Source of the DNA: Sorghum bicolor
Taxonomy: Eukaryota > Streptophyta > Magnoliopsida > Poales > Poaceae
Assembly: GCF_000003195.3 (NCBI RefSeq)
Contig: NC_012878.2
Span: forward strand, 17,336,641 to 17,400,640
Direction of reading: 5' to 3'
Length of the DNA stretch: 64,000 bases
The notes beneath the pieces are model-generated. The model had not been told where the DNA came from. It did not search any database and saw only the letters and a list, made by a program, of their open reading frames with translations. The position numbers and the translations under genes are program-made. Shown piece by piece: positions 11,153 through 21,900 of this stretch. Numbering within the stretch: the stretch's first letter is position 1; the number at the start of each line of letters is the position of its first letter.

Positions 11153-12640
11153 ATGAATAGAAGACATCTTCCAGGAAATTTTGTTGACAATCCCGAAGCA
11201 TTATTCAAGAAGACGAGAGCAAAGCTGAAGAAGAGATCATCAACATTTCAGCAAGAAGCTTCATCCAATCAAGAAGATCACCGGAACTTGTCTTCAGAGT
11301 TCGAGGCCATGGCGAACAAATCAATCCGTGAGTTCTCAGCTCCCACTACGGACAACATCCGCACTGGACCTGCTGCAGAGATCGATGGCAACTTTGAGCT
11401 CAAGCCTGGACTTATCAACATGGTGCAATCCAACCAGTTCTGTGGGAAGGCACACGAAGATGCTAGTGCTCATTTACAACACTTCCTGGAGATTTGCAAC
11501 ACATTCACCATAGCAGGAGTTTCCAAAGACGCTATACTACTTCGCCTCTTCCCATTCTCACTGTTAGGAAGAGCGAAGCAGTTGTTCTACGCTACAAAGG
11601 AGAAGAATACTACGTGGGCACTCTGCTCAACAAACTTCCTGGCTAAGTTCTTTCCCATGGGCAAGACCAATGCTCTCCGTGGGAAGATTACAAGTTTTCA
11701 GCAACAAAATGATGAATCTGTTCCAGAAGCATGGGAGCGCTTTCAAGACTACATCCTAAAATGTCCCCATCATGGAATGGAGAGTTGGCTACTGATACAG
11801 ACGTTCTATCATGGGCTCAGCAACAGTGCCCGAGAGACCATGGATGCTGCAGCTGGAGGAGCATTCTTATCACTTACTATACCACAAGCCACAGCTCTTG
11901 TGGAGAAGATGGCACCCAACCAAAGCTGAAATGAAGAGAGGACCCAGACACGCAAGAGAGGTGGAGGTATACATCAGCTAAAGGAGGTAGACATGTTGTC
12001 TGCAAAGCTAGACCTGCTCATGAAGAAGCTCGATGATAGAGCTGGAGACAACAAAGAAGTTATGCACATCTACGACTCTCACGTGACTTGTGAGGAGTGT
12101 GGAGACACTGGACACTCAGGCAACCACTGCCCTGAGATACTTGAGGATGTGAACTACATCAACAACAACAACAACAACAACTACAACCATCCTCAACAAA
12201 ATCAAGGTTGGAATCAACAGAGGCCTAACTACTCAGGTAATTATCAAGGTAACAATTCTTACAACAATAATAATAATTTCCCACATTTGAGGGAGTTAGT
12301 GTCTAATCAAGGAAAGCTAATGGATAACCTATCCAAGAAATTGGCATCTAATGATAAAGTGCTAGAAAATATAAATAATAGAATGGATAATTTTTCTACT
12401 GCCATCAAGAATCAAATTAGCTTTAATAAAATGATTGAATCTCAGTTAAATCAAATAGCTGCTGCTGTTCCTACTACTAACCCCGGTATACCATCACAAC
12501 CGGAAGGATTAGAATCTGCAAATCTTGTAGACATGTTTGATGCAGGTAATTGGAGTAACCCCGTCAATGAATTCTCTACTGACCTTCTGCCGGTCAAGAG
12601 AGGCGATCCAGGACGCCCCGTCATCCCGATCTCCATCGGC
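11153..12640 (+). pseudogene. gag: Gag of element A
   Basis: The start ATG at 11153 is the first in-frame Met after the leader. Residues about 80-250 form an Athila-like retrotransposon gag core, recognisable by FCGKAHEDASAHLQHFLEIC and LLRLFPFSLLGRAK. One in-frame TGA (11927-11929), where a tryptophan codon is likely, breaks the frame; reading continues in the same frame through KLDLLMKKLDD, a CCHC zinc knuckle (CEECGDTGHSGNHC, near 12092-12133), an Asn-rich linker and a coiled-coil-prone segment. Gag would form the virus-like particle and package RNA in the cytoplasm. This is the only Athila-type copy in the window with the gag core. Confidence 0.85.
12160..12290 (+). repeat. Asn-rich low-complexity tract in gag
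   Basis: AAC/AAT codon runs give clusters of five to seven asparagines mixed with Gln, Tyr and Gly just after the zinc knuckle. The same tract in B (47365-47490) has different repeat numbers, as expected for slippage. Confidence 0.8.
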
Positions 12641-13070
12641 ATGGTGGACGTTCCAGAAGCACTCTGCGATTTGGCTCTAGTGTCAACATTATACCCAGGG
12701 TACTCTATGAAAAATTCTTTACATATCCTTTATTAGAAACAACCATGTGTTTGCAGTTTGCAGATCAGACGATAACTTTTCCAAAAGGAATAGTGAAGAA
12801 CCTTTGTGTCTGAGTTGGTACCTTATATGCCCCAGCAGACTTCGTAGTGGTAGAGACCGGAAATGACGAGAGAGCACCTATCATCCTAGGGAGGCCATTT
12901 TTGAACACCACGGGAGCTATCATCTACGCCAGTGCTGCCAAGATCAGTTTCTACATCAAAGGGAAGAAGGAGACATTTTTCTTCAAGAACAAGACTACAC
13001 AAATTGAAGATCAATCCAGACGTAAATCAAGGAAGAGGACCAACAGGAGGAACAGGAACAAGCAAGTGTG
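12641..13070 (+). pseudogene. First retropepsin-like domain of element A
   Basis: The catalytic region reads CDL then shifts frame: B has GACTTTGGC where A has GATTTGGC, a one-base loss directly after the active-site Asp near 12670. In the shifted frame the rest of the domain is readable (PRVLYEKF, FADQTITFPKGIV, APADFVVVETG, ILGRPFLNT near 12885-12905). A TGA at 12812-12814 stands where C has CAA and B has CGA. So this domain is dead in A. It is followed by a basic spacer (SRRKSRKRTNRRNRNKQ) leading to a second protease domain. Confidence 0.8.
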
Positions 13071-13800
13071 GACCGAGTCAGCTAAGATGGTCACTGTAGT
13101 TCATGGAGGCCAAGATCACCAACTTAAGTCACCGCTTTTGACCAAGAAGGACGACCCAGGAATGCCAAGCATTTACCGCTCCATAAACGGATATAGTTTC
13201 TACAAGACGATTTGCGACACCGCATCGGGCGTCAACATAATGGCCGCAGTCACCTATCGGCTCTTGTTCGGAACCATGCCACTAAGACCAACATACATTC
13301 AGCTTCAGATGGCAGATCAGACATTTCGAGAAGTCAAAGGAATAGTATCTGATGTCCCAGTCAAAATAGACGATCAATTTGTCTACACAGACTTTCAAGT
13401 TATTGACATGGGAGAAGACGAGTATGATCCACCCATCATCCTTGGAAGACCGTTCCTCAGCACCGTTAAAGCAATTATCTACATTGGAACCGGAGAAGTC
13501 CATATGCACTTCCCCTCAGAGAAGGTACGCCGTTATTTTACTGACCCTAACTATATCGTTGAAGAATCTAAGCAGGTCAGAAAGAGACGCAACCGCAACC
13601 AGAGGAGGCAGATCATCAGGGACGGATGGGCAGACTATGAAGGAGAAGTTGTAAGGTCAGAAGATGTAGAGTTTAAACAGAATTATCCAGAGGAGATTGA
13701 AGCACCAAGTTAGGTGTGGAAAATGAAGATAACTATACATGAAGAGGAGGCGCCGCCGGAAGTACCGACTACGCCACCCAACGAACCTCAGGACGATTGA
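13071..13800 (+). pseudogene. Second retropepsin-like domain of element A
   Basis: This domain is open from about 13071 to 13713: active-site region CDTASGVNIMAA near 13215, QMADQTFREVKGIV, then DPPIILGRPFLST near 13430 and a basic tail. The catalytic triplet is DTA-S rather than DTG. A TAG at 13711-13713 interrupts the tail where both paralogues (C near 4056, B near 48523) have CAG; reading on gives the acidic end NEPQDD and a TGA near 13798. Two protease units in one polyprotein is unusual because retropepsins normally act as homodimers of one domain. Confidence 0.8.
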
Positions 13801-14222
13801 AAAAATGGAGTGTCCCGTTCGGAGGACTTAAAAAACACCGAACGCCTTGCCAAGAGGTAAACTTGGTAGTTATCCTTTCCCTTTCAATTATTTCAAATAG
13901 TTACTTAGTTAATTAAGTTCATACTATCTTAAAAAGAAAATAAAAATGTGAAAAACAGTAAGCCCCATGTGAGTAGACGAGTGGCATAAAACCCATAAGT
14001 ACATTCACTGTGGTGGCATAAAAATAAAATAAATATTTTTCTGCTTTATAAAAACAAAAATATAAAAACAGGGAGTAATATTTATTAAGGAGTCTCAACA
14101 TGAAAAAGGCTAGATATTTATGCTAACACTTAATCAGTTCCACAAGCTTTGTTGTCTATTTGAGCTCCACGGAATTTAAGAATCAAGAAGACTAGCAGAC
14201 GAAGGACATTCTAATCGCTGTC
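13801..14222 (+). other. 3' non-coding interior of element A, first part
   Basis: AT-rich sequence colinear with 48609-49040 in B. It ends at the TSD copy CTGTC (14218-14222) of element F; the unoccupied form of this site is preserved in B at about 49032-49045. Confidence 0.75.
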
Positions 14223-14682
14223 TGTCGACGAAAGCTGGTCGGCAGTCTACCTTGGGGTATACCCACGGTAGTAGTTTATCGGTAGACGGTGCGCAAACTA
14301 CGAACTCGATGGTGACGCAAGACACAGACAAGCTTTTTATCCAGGTTCGGCCGCCGAGTTGGCGTAATACCTACGTCCTGCGTCTGATTGTATTGATTTG
14401 TGTTGAGAGAATAATGTGTCCTAGGGGGGTCCATTGCCTCTCCTTATATAGTCCGGATGGCAGGGTTACAGATCTGGAAACTAATCCTAGTCGGTTACAA
14501 TTGCCATAGATAGTTCGATATCAATCCCTATTCTAACCGACTAGAATCCTGCTTGATCTCCACGTCTTGTTTCCTTGCGCGAAACTCCAAGCTGTCGGAT
14601 CAAACCTTGAGCTTGTCTCGTAATGGGCCAAGCCTCCTGGCCCAAGTCTAGCCGTAAGGGTATAGGGGTCTATACCCCCACA
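14223..14682 (-). repeat. 3' LTR of element F
   Basis: Ends TGTCGAC...CCCCACA as read on the plus strand; a TATA-like CTATATAAG lies at 14443-14451 on the minus strand. Only four substitutions separate it from 41928-42387. Confidence 0.96.
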
Positions 14683-14699
14683 GCAAGTCCCCGAGCACC
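14683..14699 (-). promoter_or_regulatory. Polypurine tract of element F
   Basis: On the minus strand, GGTGCTCGGGGACTTGC abuts the 3' LTR. It is a weak, mixed tract; its core GCTCGGGGACT recurs many times in the next 0.9 kb. Confidence 0.6.
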
Positions 14700-15239
14700 A
14701 TGTATTGTGATGTAACACGTCGTCTTGAGCTTCTTCGATCAGTGAGGCTTGACGTCTTCAGTAAACAAAAGAATCACCCAAACAGTTGCAATGGTACTTT
14801 GACCAGCTCAAAAGACAGTTGATCAATATTGACATCAAAGAAGCTGATTTTTCGAAGAATGCATGGTGCTCTAAATTAAAAAAGATTTCTTTCCTGGTGA
14901 AGTGTGCCCACTTTACTTTCAAGAAAAGTATAAACCTCAAAAAAGCAAGCATATTCACCGTAAGGTGAAGTGTGCCCACTTAGTCCCCGAGCCTGGTAGT
15001 AGGTGACGTAGGCACGTGGTGCCAGGGTCAAAAGAAAAGTCCTCAAAGAATGTCTGGAACTGAGATGCATCGCCAGATGCATCGTACCGATGTAGTCCCC
15101 GAGCTTGCTGGAAGGCCAAGTATGAGCCTTGTAGCAAGGTCTAAAAAATTTAAATTGAATTTACTAGTTCATCAGCAATTGAATAGACTAATCTTCCAGT
15201 CCCCGAGTGTACAATTGTTTGACAGCCAATCCCCAAGCA
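14700..15239 (-). other. 3' region of F with dispersed polypurine-like cores
   Basis: No gene is supportable. GCTCGGGGACT (minus strand) occurs at 14982-14992 and 15094-15104, with near copies at about 15198-15208 and 15228-15238. A short direct repeat GTGAAGTGTGCCCACTT occurs near 14898 and 14966. Confidence 0.6.
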
Positions 15240-15282
15240 TCGAGCGCTCAGTGGTCGGTGCGATATATTAAAGTTCGGAGCT

Positions 15283-15558
15283 GATAGACTGGGCGACCAG
15301 TCCCCGAGCATCAAATGCTCGGTGGTCGGTGCAGTCCTTGGCGTCCGAGTTGATAGACTGGGCGACCAGTCCCCGAGCATCAAGTGCTCGGTGGTCGGTA
15401 CAGTCCTTGGCATCCGAGTTGATAGACTGGGCGACCAGTCCCCGAGCATCAAGTGCTCGGTGGTCGGTGCAGTCCTTGGCGTCCAAGTTGATAGACTGAT
15501 CGACCAGTCCCCGAGCATCAAGTGCTCGGTGGTCGGTGCAGTCCCCGGATTGTTGACT
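15283..15558. repeat. Tandem array of four 69-bp units
   Basis: Units start at 15283, 15352, 15421 and 15490, spaced exactly 69 bp, with few differences. Each contains GACCAGTCCCCGAGCATC and a GTGGTCGGTGCAGTCC segment. Because 69 is a multiple of three, frames stay open through the array on both strands; these are not evidence of a protein. Tandem repeats upstream of the 3' LTR are common in Tat elements. Confidence 0.9.
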
Positions 15559-15953
15559 CTCTACCATATTTGTCTTCTTGTTTTTGAAAAAATCTTTCCA
15601 GTTAAAGTTGACGTGACGAGACCTTCTGATGGTGTGTCAGATGGATGCATGAAAAGTTGCGCCTGGCAACTGTGCAGCCGCCCTTTGCGTGGTTTGAAAA
15701 AAGGAAACCATCAATTGGTACGAAAACTCCTCCGCATTAATTGTCTATAATCATTGAAAACCGAAACGCCGCATCCGCCGCATGGCCCGCCCACTTCCCG
15801 AGAATACAGGAAGTGGGAGGGGTGGAGCTGCGGGTTATAAGAGCTGGACAGTTCCGCCTGCACTGCTTACCCTGCCATTGCCATCAGGCCTTCCTCTTTT
15901 GCCTCCTTCAATCACCTTCATCTTCGTAGCCCAAGTCCACTTCCTCACCTCCA
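15559..15953 (+). promoter_or_regulatory. Candidate promoter and 5' UTR of the antisense gene in F
   Basis: A TATA-like TTATAAGA at 15835-15842 lies about 110 bp before the first ATG of the plus-strand gene. A short hairpin with arms CCACTTCC and GGAAGTGG lies at about 15790-15818 just upstream. The interval to the ATG is C/T-rich like a grass 5' UTR. No transcript evidence is available here. Confidence 0.35.
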
Positions 15954-18933
15954 ATGGCGAAGAGCGACTCCAAGAAAAGGGCCGAATTGATGGCCAGGGA
16001 GTGGAAAAAGTCCCGCAGCACCACCAAGTCCCTCGGTGACCTCGTCGAAATGGGACTCCTGCATAGGTCGGAGCTCGGCGGCTGGAGAGCGCCGGAAGGG
16101 GAGAGCTTCCCCGACCCTCGTGCCGGTGAGATCGTCGTGTTCGAGGATTTCATTAAGAGGAGCTTTGGGGTTCCTGTTCATCCCTTTCTTCAAGGTCTTC
16201 TTTTGTATTATGAGATCGGGATTTGCAATCTGCACCCGAACTCAATTCTCCTTATCTCCACTTTTATCCATCTGTGCGAGGCCTATGTTGGTATAGAGCC
16301 GCACTTCGATCTTTTTCGTTATCTTTTCTGCTTGAGGAAGAAGGGAGCGGTTGGAGGCTCCAAGGTTGCAGGTGGAGTATACCTCAACCTTCGTGATGGA
16401 ATGAAGAACCGCTACCTGCACTGTCCATGGAACACTTCCTTGACCGAATGGTATAGGAAGTGGTTTCACATCAGGGAGGAACCGGGCAGCTCCACGTTCT
16501 GCGACGTGGGATACATTCCTGAGAAGAGGGTAAGCTGGACCGACCGCCCGGAGTTCGACGGTCAAGTGGCCGATCTCATGAAGCTGATCGACTGGTCGCG
16601 CCTGGACGGGCTTGGCGTGGTCGGCAACTTCATTTGTCGTCAGGTGATGCCCTGCCAGAAGAGGGTGCACTCGGCGTACGAGTATGCCGGAAGCGTGGAC
16701 CCGACCAGGATGCGACCGGAGATCTTGGAGAAGGCGGAGGTACAGCAGCTGTTGAACGAGCTGTTCAACTTCGCGGACGGAGGCTTCATCCGTGGCAGTG
16801 ATCGGGTGCAAGCCTTCATGTTAGGATGACCAGCACCAAATGTATGTTGCAGATTATTTTGTTCTAGCATTTGTATATTGTCTGCAGCTGACTCATCTTT
16901 GTTGCTTTTGCAGATCGGCGATGTCGACCGGTGCACAGTGTATATATCACTGGCACCGGGGATGGAGAATCCTGCGGGAGAAGTCCCGCCAGAGGAGGAC
17001 GCTGCTCGGTGTACTCATTACACCAGCAGTGAGGAGGAACAAGCTCGCCTTTCCCAACCACCGAGGAAAGGGTGGTGGGGAAAAGGCCAATGCCTGCGGA
17101 TCCGTCGCCGGCGGCGACACTGCCGGCAGAGAGCAGCCAAGCGCCGAAGCGCCGTCGGCTCGTGCGGATTGTTGACGACGACGACGACGAGGAGGCCGCA
17201 CCGTCGCTAGTTCGACGTCCTCGGAGCCGCCCAGATAGTGCACCGGCCACTACTGATCGGATGGCCAGCGACCCTCCTGCACCGCGCGTTGTCGAGATGG
17301 GAGCGCAGGTGCTAGTTGGCCGGACGAGGAGGAGGTTCACCGCGACCCACCGTCGATCGGACCTGTAAGTGTTCGAATTACGTATTTTGGCATTTGTTTT
17401 TTTATTATACTTTTGTTCTTTTAGCGCGGCGTCGGATGTCAACCCCGGCCATGCCACCGGCCAGGGGACGGGTGAGCCTGCCTGCGCTGCTGAAGATGCG
17501 GCGCCGCAGACCACGGAGCAGCCTGCGGCTGCAGCTGTGCCTGTGAGCACCGAGGAGCCCCCTGCCGCGGCACCGACCACGGCGAGCAGCCCGGCCAGGG
17601 CTGAGGAGGCTACAGGGGCACCTCCCCCAGCGAACGCCACAGAAAGGGAGGGGAGAGCCCCAACCCCTCCTCCCGCCGAGCAAAGCGAAGTCCCCACGCC
17701 GCCCCGAGCAGGGGCCGCTTCGACTGCTGGATCCCCGGGTCTGGCCCGGGGGCCAGTAATGCCTTCGACTGCTACCGGGGGCAATACGACGGTTGAGGAG
17801 GAAACCCAGGCAGCCTCCGACGACGAGGTGGAGGAGATTGAAGGTCGTCCCCGCGATGGCCGCCAACACGTGTATGTGTGGCGCCAACGCAGGGATCACT
17901 TCATCGGGCATGAGGAGCTCGCCGAGACCGAGGAGGCTGCCAGGGTCGAGCGCGCGGCCAAACGCCTCGTCGATGAAGTCAAGGTAAGCGGTTCTTTGCG
18001 CTATTGTACATTCTGTGCGTTGTCTTGCTTGGTTGTCATATGTTCTTTTTGTAGGGCGCGATGAAAACGGCGAAGTACCGGAAACGGTGCTTCGACCAGA
18101 TAGAAGGCGTTGTGGCCGAGAACAAGGCCCTGGCCGCGGAGGTGGACCGGCTGCGATCGGAGGTTGGGGAGAAAGTGGCCGAGATGAATGCCCAAGAGGA
18201 GCATCGTCTCGAGCTTACCCGTCGCTTGGCCGACCAGTAACGTCAGCGAGAAGGTTAGTCACGTGCTCCGAGCACCTGCGTGTATCTGTGTAGTTTGCTT
18301 TGCTGACCAGGTTATGATTTATTTAGACCTAGAGGAGGAGGTGACGTGCCTCCGGCAGGAGAAGGAGCAGCTCAGCCAAGAGCTCGCTGGTGCGCTGGAG
18401 TCCGGGCGTCGAACAGGAGAGGAGTTGGGTCGTAAGAACCGGGAGTTATCTGGTAATACGCATCGCCTCGTTATCTGCCCCTTGTCACCCCATTTGTCTT
18501 TTGATATGTCGAAGATAACTTCCTGCTTTGAATTGCAGTGCTCAAGGTGAACGCCAAGAAACACCTGGATGAGCTGGTCAAGGACCGGGACTCCTGGAAG
18601 GTCAACTGTTGTAAGATCTGGAAGGGAGTATCCCCGGTCCTTGATCTGATCAGTCCCAAGCTCCCGGAGAGCCAGCCCCGCGCGCCGAAGTTGACTCCGG
18701 TGGAGAAGGCGCAACGGGCGTGGGACTGGCTCCCGCAATTTGTGAAGGACGCTGGGGAGTTCGCTGGCGCGCATGTCCTTAGCATGGTGCGCGCCCACTA
18801 CCCCCTGGTCGACTTGTCCAGGCTGGAGAAGGGGTACCCCAAGGAGGTCGGCCCGCAGGAGGCATACGAGCTTCGGGGTGGTCTGTTGGACTTGTCGTCG
18901 ATGGTGATCGGCGACATCAATCTGTGCGGAACG
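15954..18933 (+). pseudogene. Antisense extra gene of Tat element F, exons 1-6
   Basis: This plus-strand gene is opposite to its host element. Exon 1 (15954-16841) encodes the plant gypsy-type transposon domain (PF04195-like; HPFLQGLLLYYEIGICNL and FIHLCEAYVGIEPHFDLFRY). Predicted exons 2-6 start at 16914, 17425, 18055, 18327 and 18539, each bounded by GT-AG introns with matching phases. Exons 2-3 give a disordered Ala/Pro-rich part with an acidic DDDDDEE patch; exons 4-6 give coiled-coil helices. Breaks: TGA at 16827-16829 (probably an old CGA), a frame change near 17045-17070, and TAA at 18238-18240. Exon 6 is cut at 18933 by element G and resumes at 33457. Role unknown; similar antisense ORFs are reported in Tat elements. 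Confidence 0.8.
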
Positions 18934-21900
18934 TGTAACACCCTAGGTGTTAAGCATGCACTTAGTCTCACCAAAGTCATGCATAATCATTTCCATCAAG
19001 CATAAGCATCATGAGCATGACACTCTTTTCAAATTATGATTTTATGTGCTTCATTTCATGTGCTTTAATTATGTTAAAAATGTGATGCTTGTTTCTAAAA
19101 TTGTGAAATATTCAAATTAGGTTGCTTTATGTGTAAGAAGAATTAAAAACATTTTTGTGCAATTTTTGGAGCTATGGAATTTGAGAAATGGAGTTTATAC
19201 AAACTTTTCCAAAATGAATTTATTTAAAACCTAGAGCTGAGTTTTAACTTGTAATTCAAATTTTGTTTGGAATTTGGTCTTGCTTGTCAAATCAAAGTTG
19301 TAGAGTTTTTATTTTGGAACAACTTTGTTTTTGGGAGCAAGAGGTGAAAATGATTTTAAATTGGTCCAAATGAATTTAGAAAGAATTTTGAGAAAAGAAA
19401 TTCAAAAAAAAAAGAGAAGGGGGCAGGCGCTGCTGGGCCAACCCCGCTTCCCTTTCGGCCTACCAAGCGACCCGGCCTGCCTCCCCTCTCCCTCTCCCTC
19501 CCGCGCGCGGACGCGCCTCGCTCCACCCGGCGCCGGCCACGTGGCGGCCGTACGCCGGCGTTGGACGTGCCGCGGCCGGCCTCCAACCCCCCCTGGTCGG
19601 GACGCCGGCGCAGGCTCCCAGACCATTTCGCCCGTTCTGTCCCCCGCGCCCTCCTTCTCCTTCCTCCTCCGCTCGCACCACGCAGCAGCAGCCGCTCCTC
19701 CGCGCGCCATTGCCGGAGAGAGCTCCGCCGCTCGTCGTCGGCCACACCAGAGCCTCAAGCTCGACGCCGAGAGCACCAGGGCACTCGCCGTCGCTAGGGT
19801 AAGCTCGTGCGAACGTTCTACCGAGGTGAGAGTCCGTCGAGCACCGTGAATCGCTCGTCGGAGTTACCCCGAGCTCGCCGGAGTACTCAGCCGCGGCGGA
19901 TCTAGCGTTTCCCTGCGTCTTTTCGCTCGTTCTCTGTTGCGCTAGGTCGGTAGGAAGGTGAGGAAGCTCGGAGAGGCGTTTGCGTACGCTCTACCGCGCC
20001 GGAGCAGCCTGGCCACGGCGAGCAGCGCCGCCGTACCGCCATGCATGCTCGCCGGAGGTGTTCCGACCGCCCTCTGGTCGATCCAAGGGTACCGTTGGGT
20101 GCGTCTTGCTGCGGGGAGCACGTTGGTGCTCACCCCGTGGCCGGAGACCTCACCGCCGGCGAGATCCGCTCGTCGGAGGTGAGCTCCCTCTCGGTCTCGC
20201 TGACTGGTGGGGTCGGGGACCCACTGTCAGTCGCAGGGGTACCCCGGTGGGTGTAGATCTGGGTGTGCGTAGCGTTTTTCGTCGGTTTTCTTGAAAAAGT
20301 GTTTTCCAGAAATTGATTTAAAGTTTGTAAAATCTATATCTTGAGTTCTACAGCTCCAAATTGAATGAAATAAATTTTGGTGTGCTCTATATTTCCAGAT
20401 CTACAGTTTGATGTAATTGCATGTCATGTTGGAGCAACTTTTCTGTGTGAATATATTTTATCCATGATTTTGTTAAACTTGGAAAATGCATAGTAAATGA
20501 AATATGGCTCAGAAAAATGTGAAACTTGTTTTGCTGGCTCTGCATGTGTGTTTAATCACTGAGAAAATATTGTTACATATTATTTGGTGTATAAATGAAT
20601 TTATGGTAATTTAAATGCTTGCATGGCAGTGCTTTATGATTTTTAATAATTAAATGGGTCATGCAATAAATCTGGAAAATTTTGTGGGTATTTCTTATGA
20701 TATTAGATAAATTGTAAAAATATGAAATCTGTTGTTTGACACTTATATCACAGTAGGGTGATTATACTTGCCTTATCCATTAATCTTGTGATTTTTGTGG
20801 CTCAAAATAAGTAACCAAAAATTATGAAAAATTTACAGTAGACTTTATGATTAGCTAGTAGTCTCCTGTAATTTTTCTGGAATTTATTGATGAACAGAAT
20901 TGCATGTGATTTTTTTAATGGGCTTAGAAATGAATAAAGAAAATTATGAATGGTTGTGTATGTGGGTTGAATGGACTAAGTTGGGTTTGGTGTATCTTTG
21001 AAGCATCATGTAGGTTGCGGATTTCATTTGAAAAATAATTATAGAAGAGAATGTAATAGATGTTTGATTCAATTGTTTATTCTTGGATGATGTTGACTAC
21101 CTTGTAATAAGCATGACCAAGTGCATTACCTATGCATCATAACATGACTCCTTTGGTACTCCCTCATGTAAGCATCCACTCGGGCATCTCGCACTCCACT
21201 CATGAGCATGTATGCATCATACAGGCTCGCAGGAGAATGAGGTGGGAACCGAGGAACCCGAGGAGCTTCAGGAGCAGGAACCTCCGGAAGCACAGGAACC
21301 CGGAGAGGAATTGCAGGAGTGTCCGGATCACCGACCCAGCACGTTTGAGAAAGGCAAGCTCCGGAGCATTCTAAGTCTCCCTATTCTCGCTAACTTATAT
21401 AAAGTGCTATACTTGTTCCACTGTATTGCATATTAAGTGATAGGAGTTGCCTGATACCGTTGCTGCATGAGTACTCCTTGTTATTCCTACTCATTCAACT
21501 ACCTTGTCCTATGTAGATAGTCACGGAGTCTATGCTTAGCTTGCTTAGTTCGGTAGAAGTCGGGTGATTCCCTGTCACCTGCGAGATATAGGTGGATACC
21601 TGCTTGATTAAGCTTTGGTTGCTCGGGGAAAAGAATAACCAAGTGTGGAACGAATTTGGAGACCGGGCGGGGTCTCATGGTGGGATGACCACGGTGCCCC
21701 TGCCTGTGTCGATTAAGGACCGATCGTTGACGGCCCTCTTGTCTTGTTGAACGGATGCCCCACACTTAGCTGGAAGGATAAGTCGTTCCGACCACGAAGC
21801 CTGAACACTATCCGGGCCGGGAATCGAGCCGCCATGCGCTGTATTGGTGATGGTTGAGGAGAACGACGAGGGCGCGGCGCGCAACCTTGGTATACCTTGG

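Noticed and set aside
15283..15558. CRISPR-like regularly spaced repeat
   Set aside because: The units are contiguous near-identical 69-mers without unique spacers, in a plant retrotransposon.
15150..15750. Repetitive-peptide ORFs on both strands over the 69-bp array
   Set aside because: The unit length is a multiple of three, so any stop-free unit gives long frames on several strands; no start context or homology supports a protein.
16242..17784. Long minus-strand ORFs (189 and 306 codons) opposite the antisense gene of F
   Set aside because: They are shadows of GC-rich exons; they cross the predicted introns and lack recognisable domains.
19325..20294. Many Ala/Arg/Pro-rich ORFs in the GC block of the G LTRs (also 29902-30886)
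   Set aside because: They occur in most frames on both strands of a high-GC stretch, the usual artefact of few stop codons.
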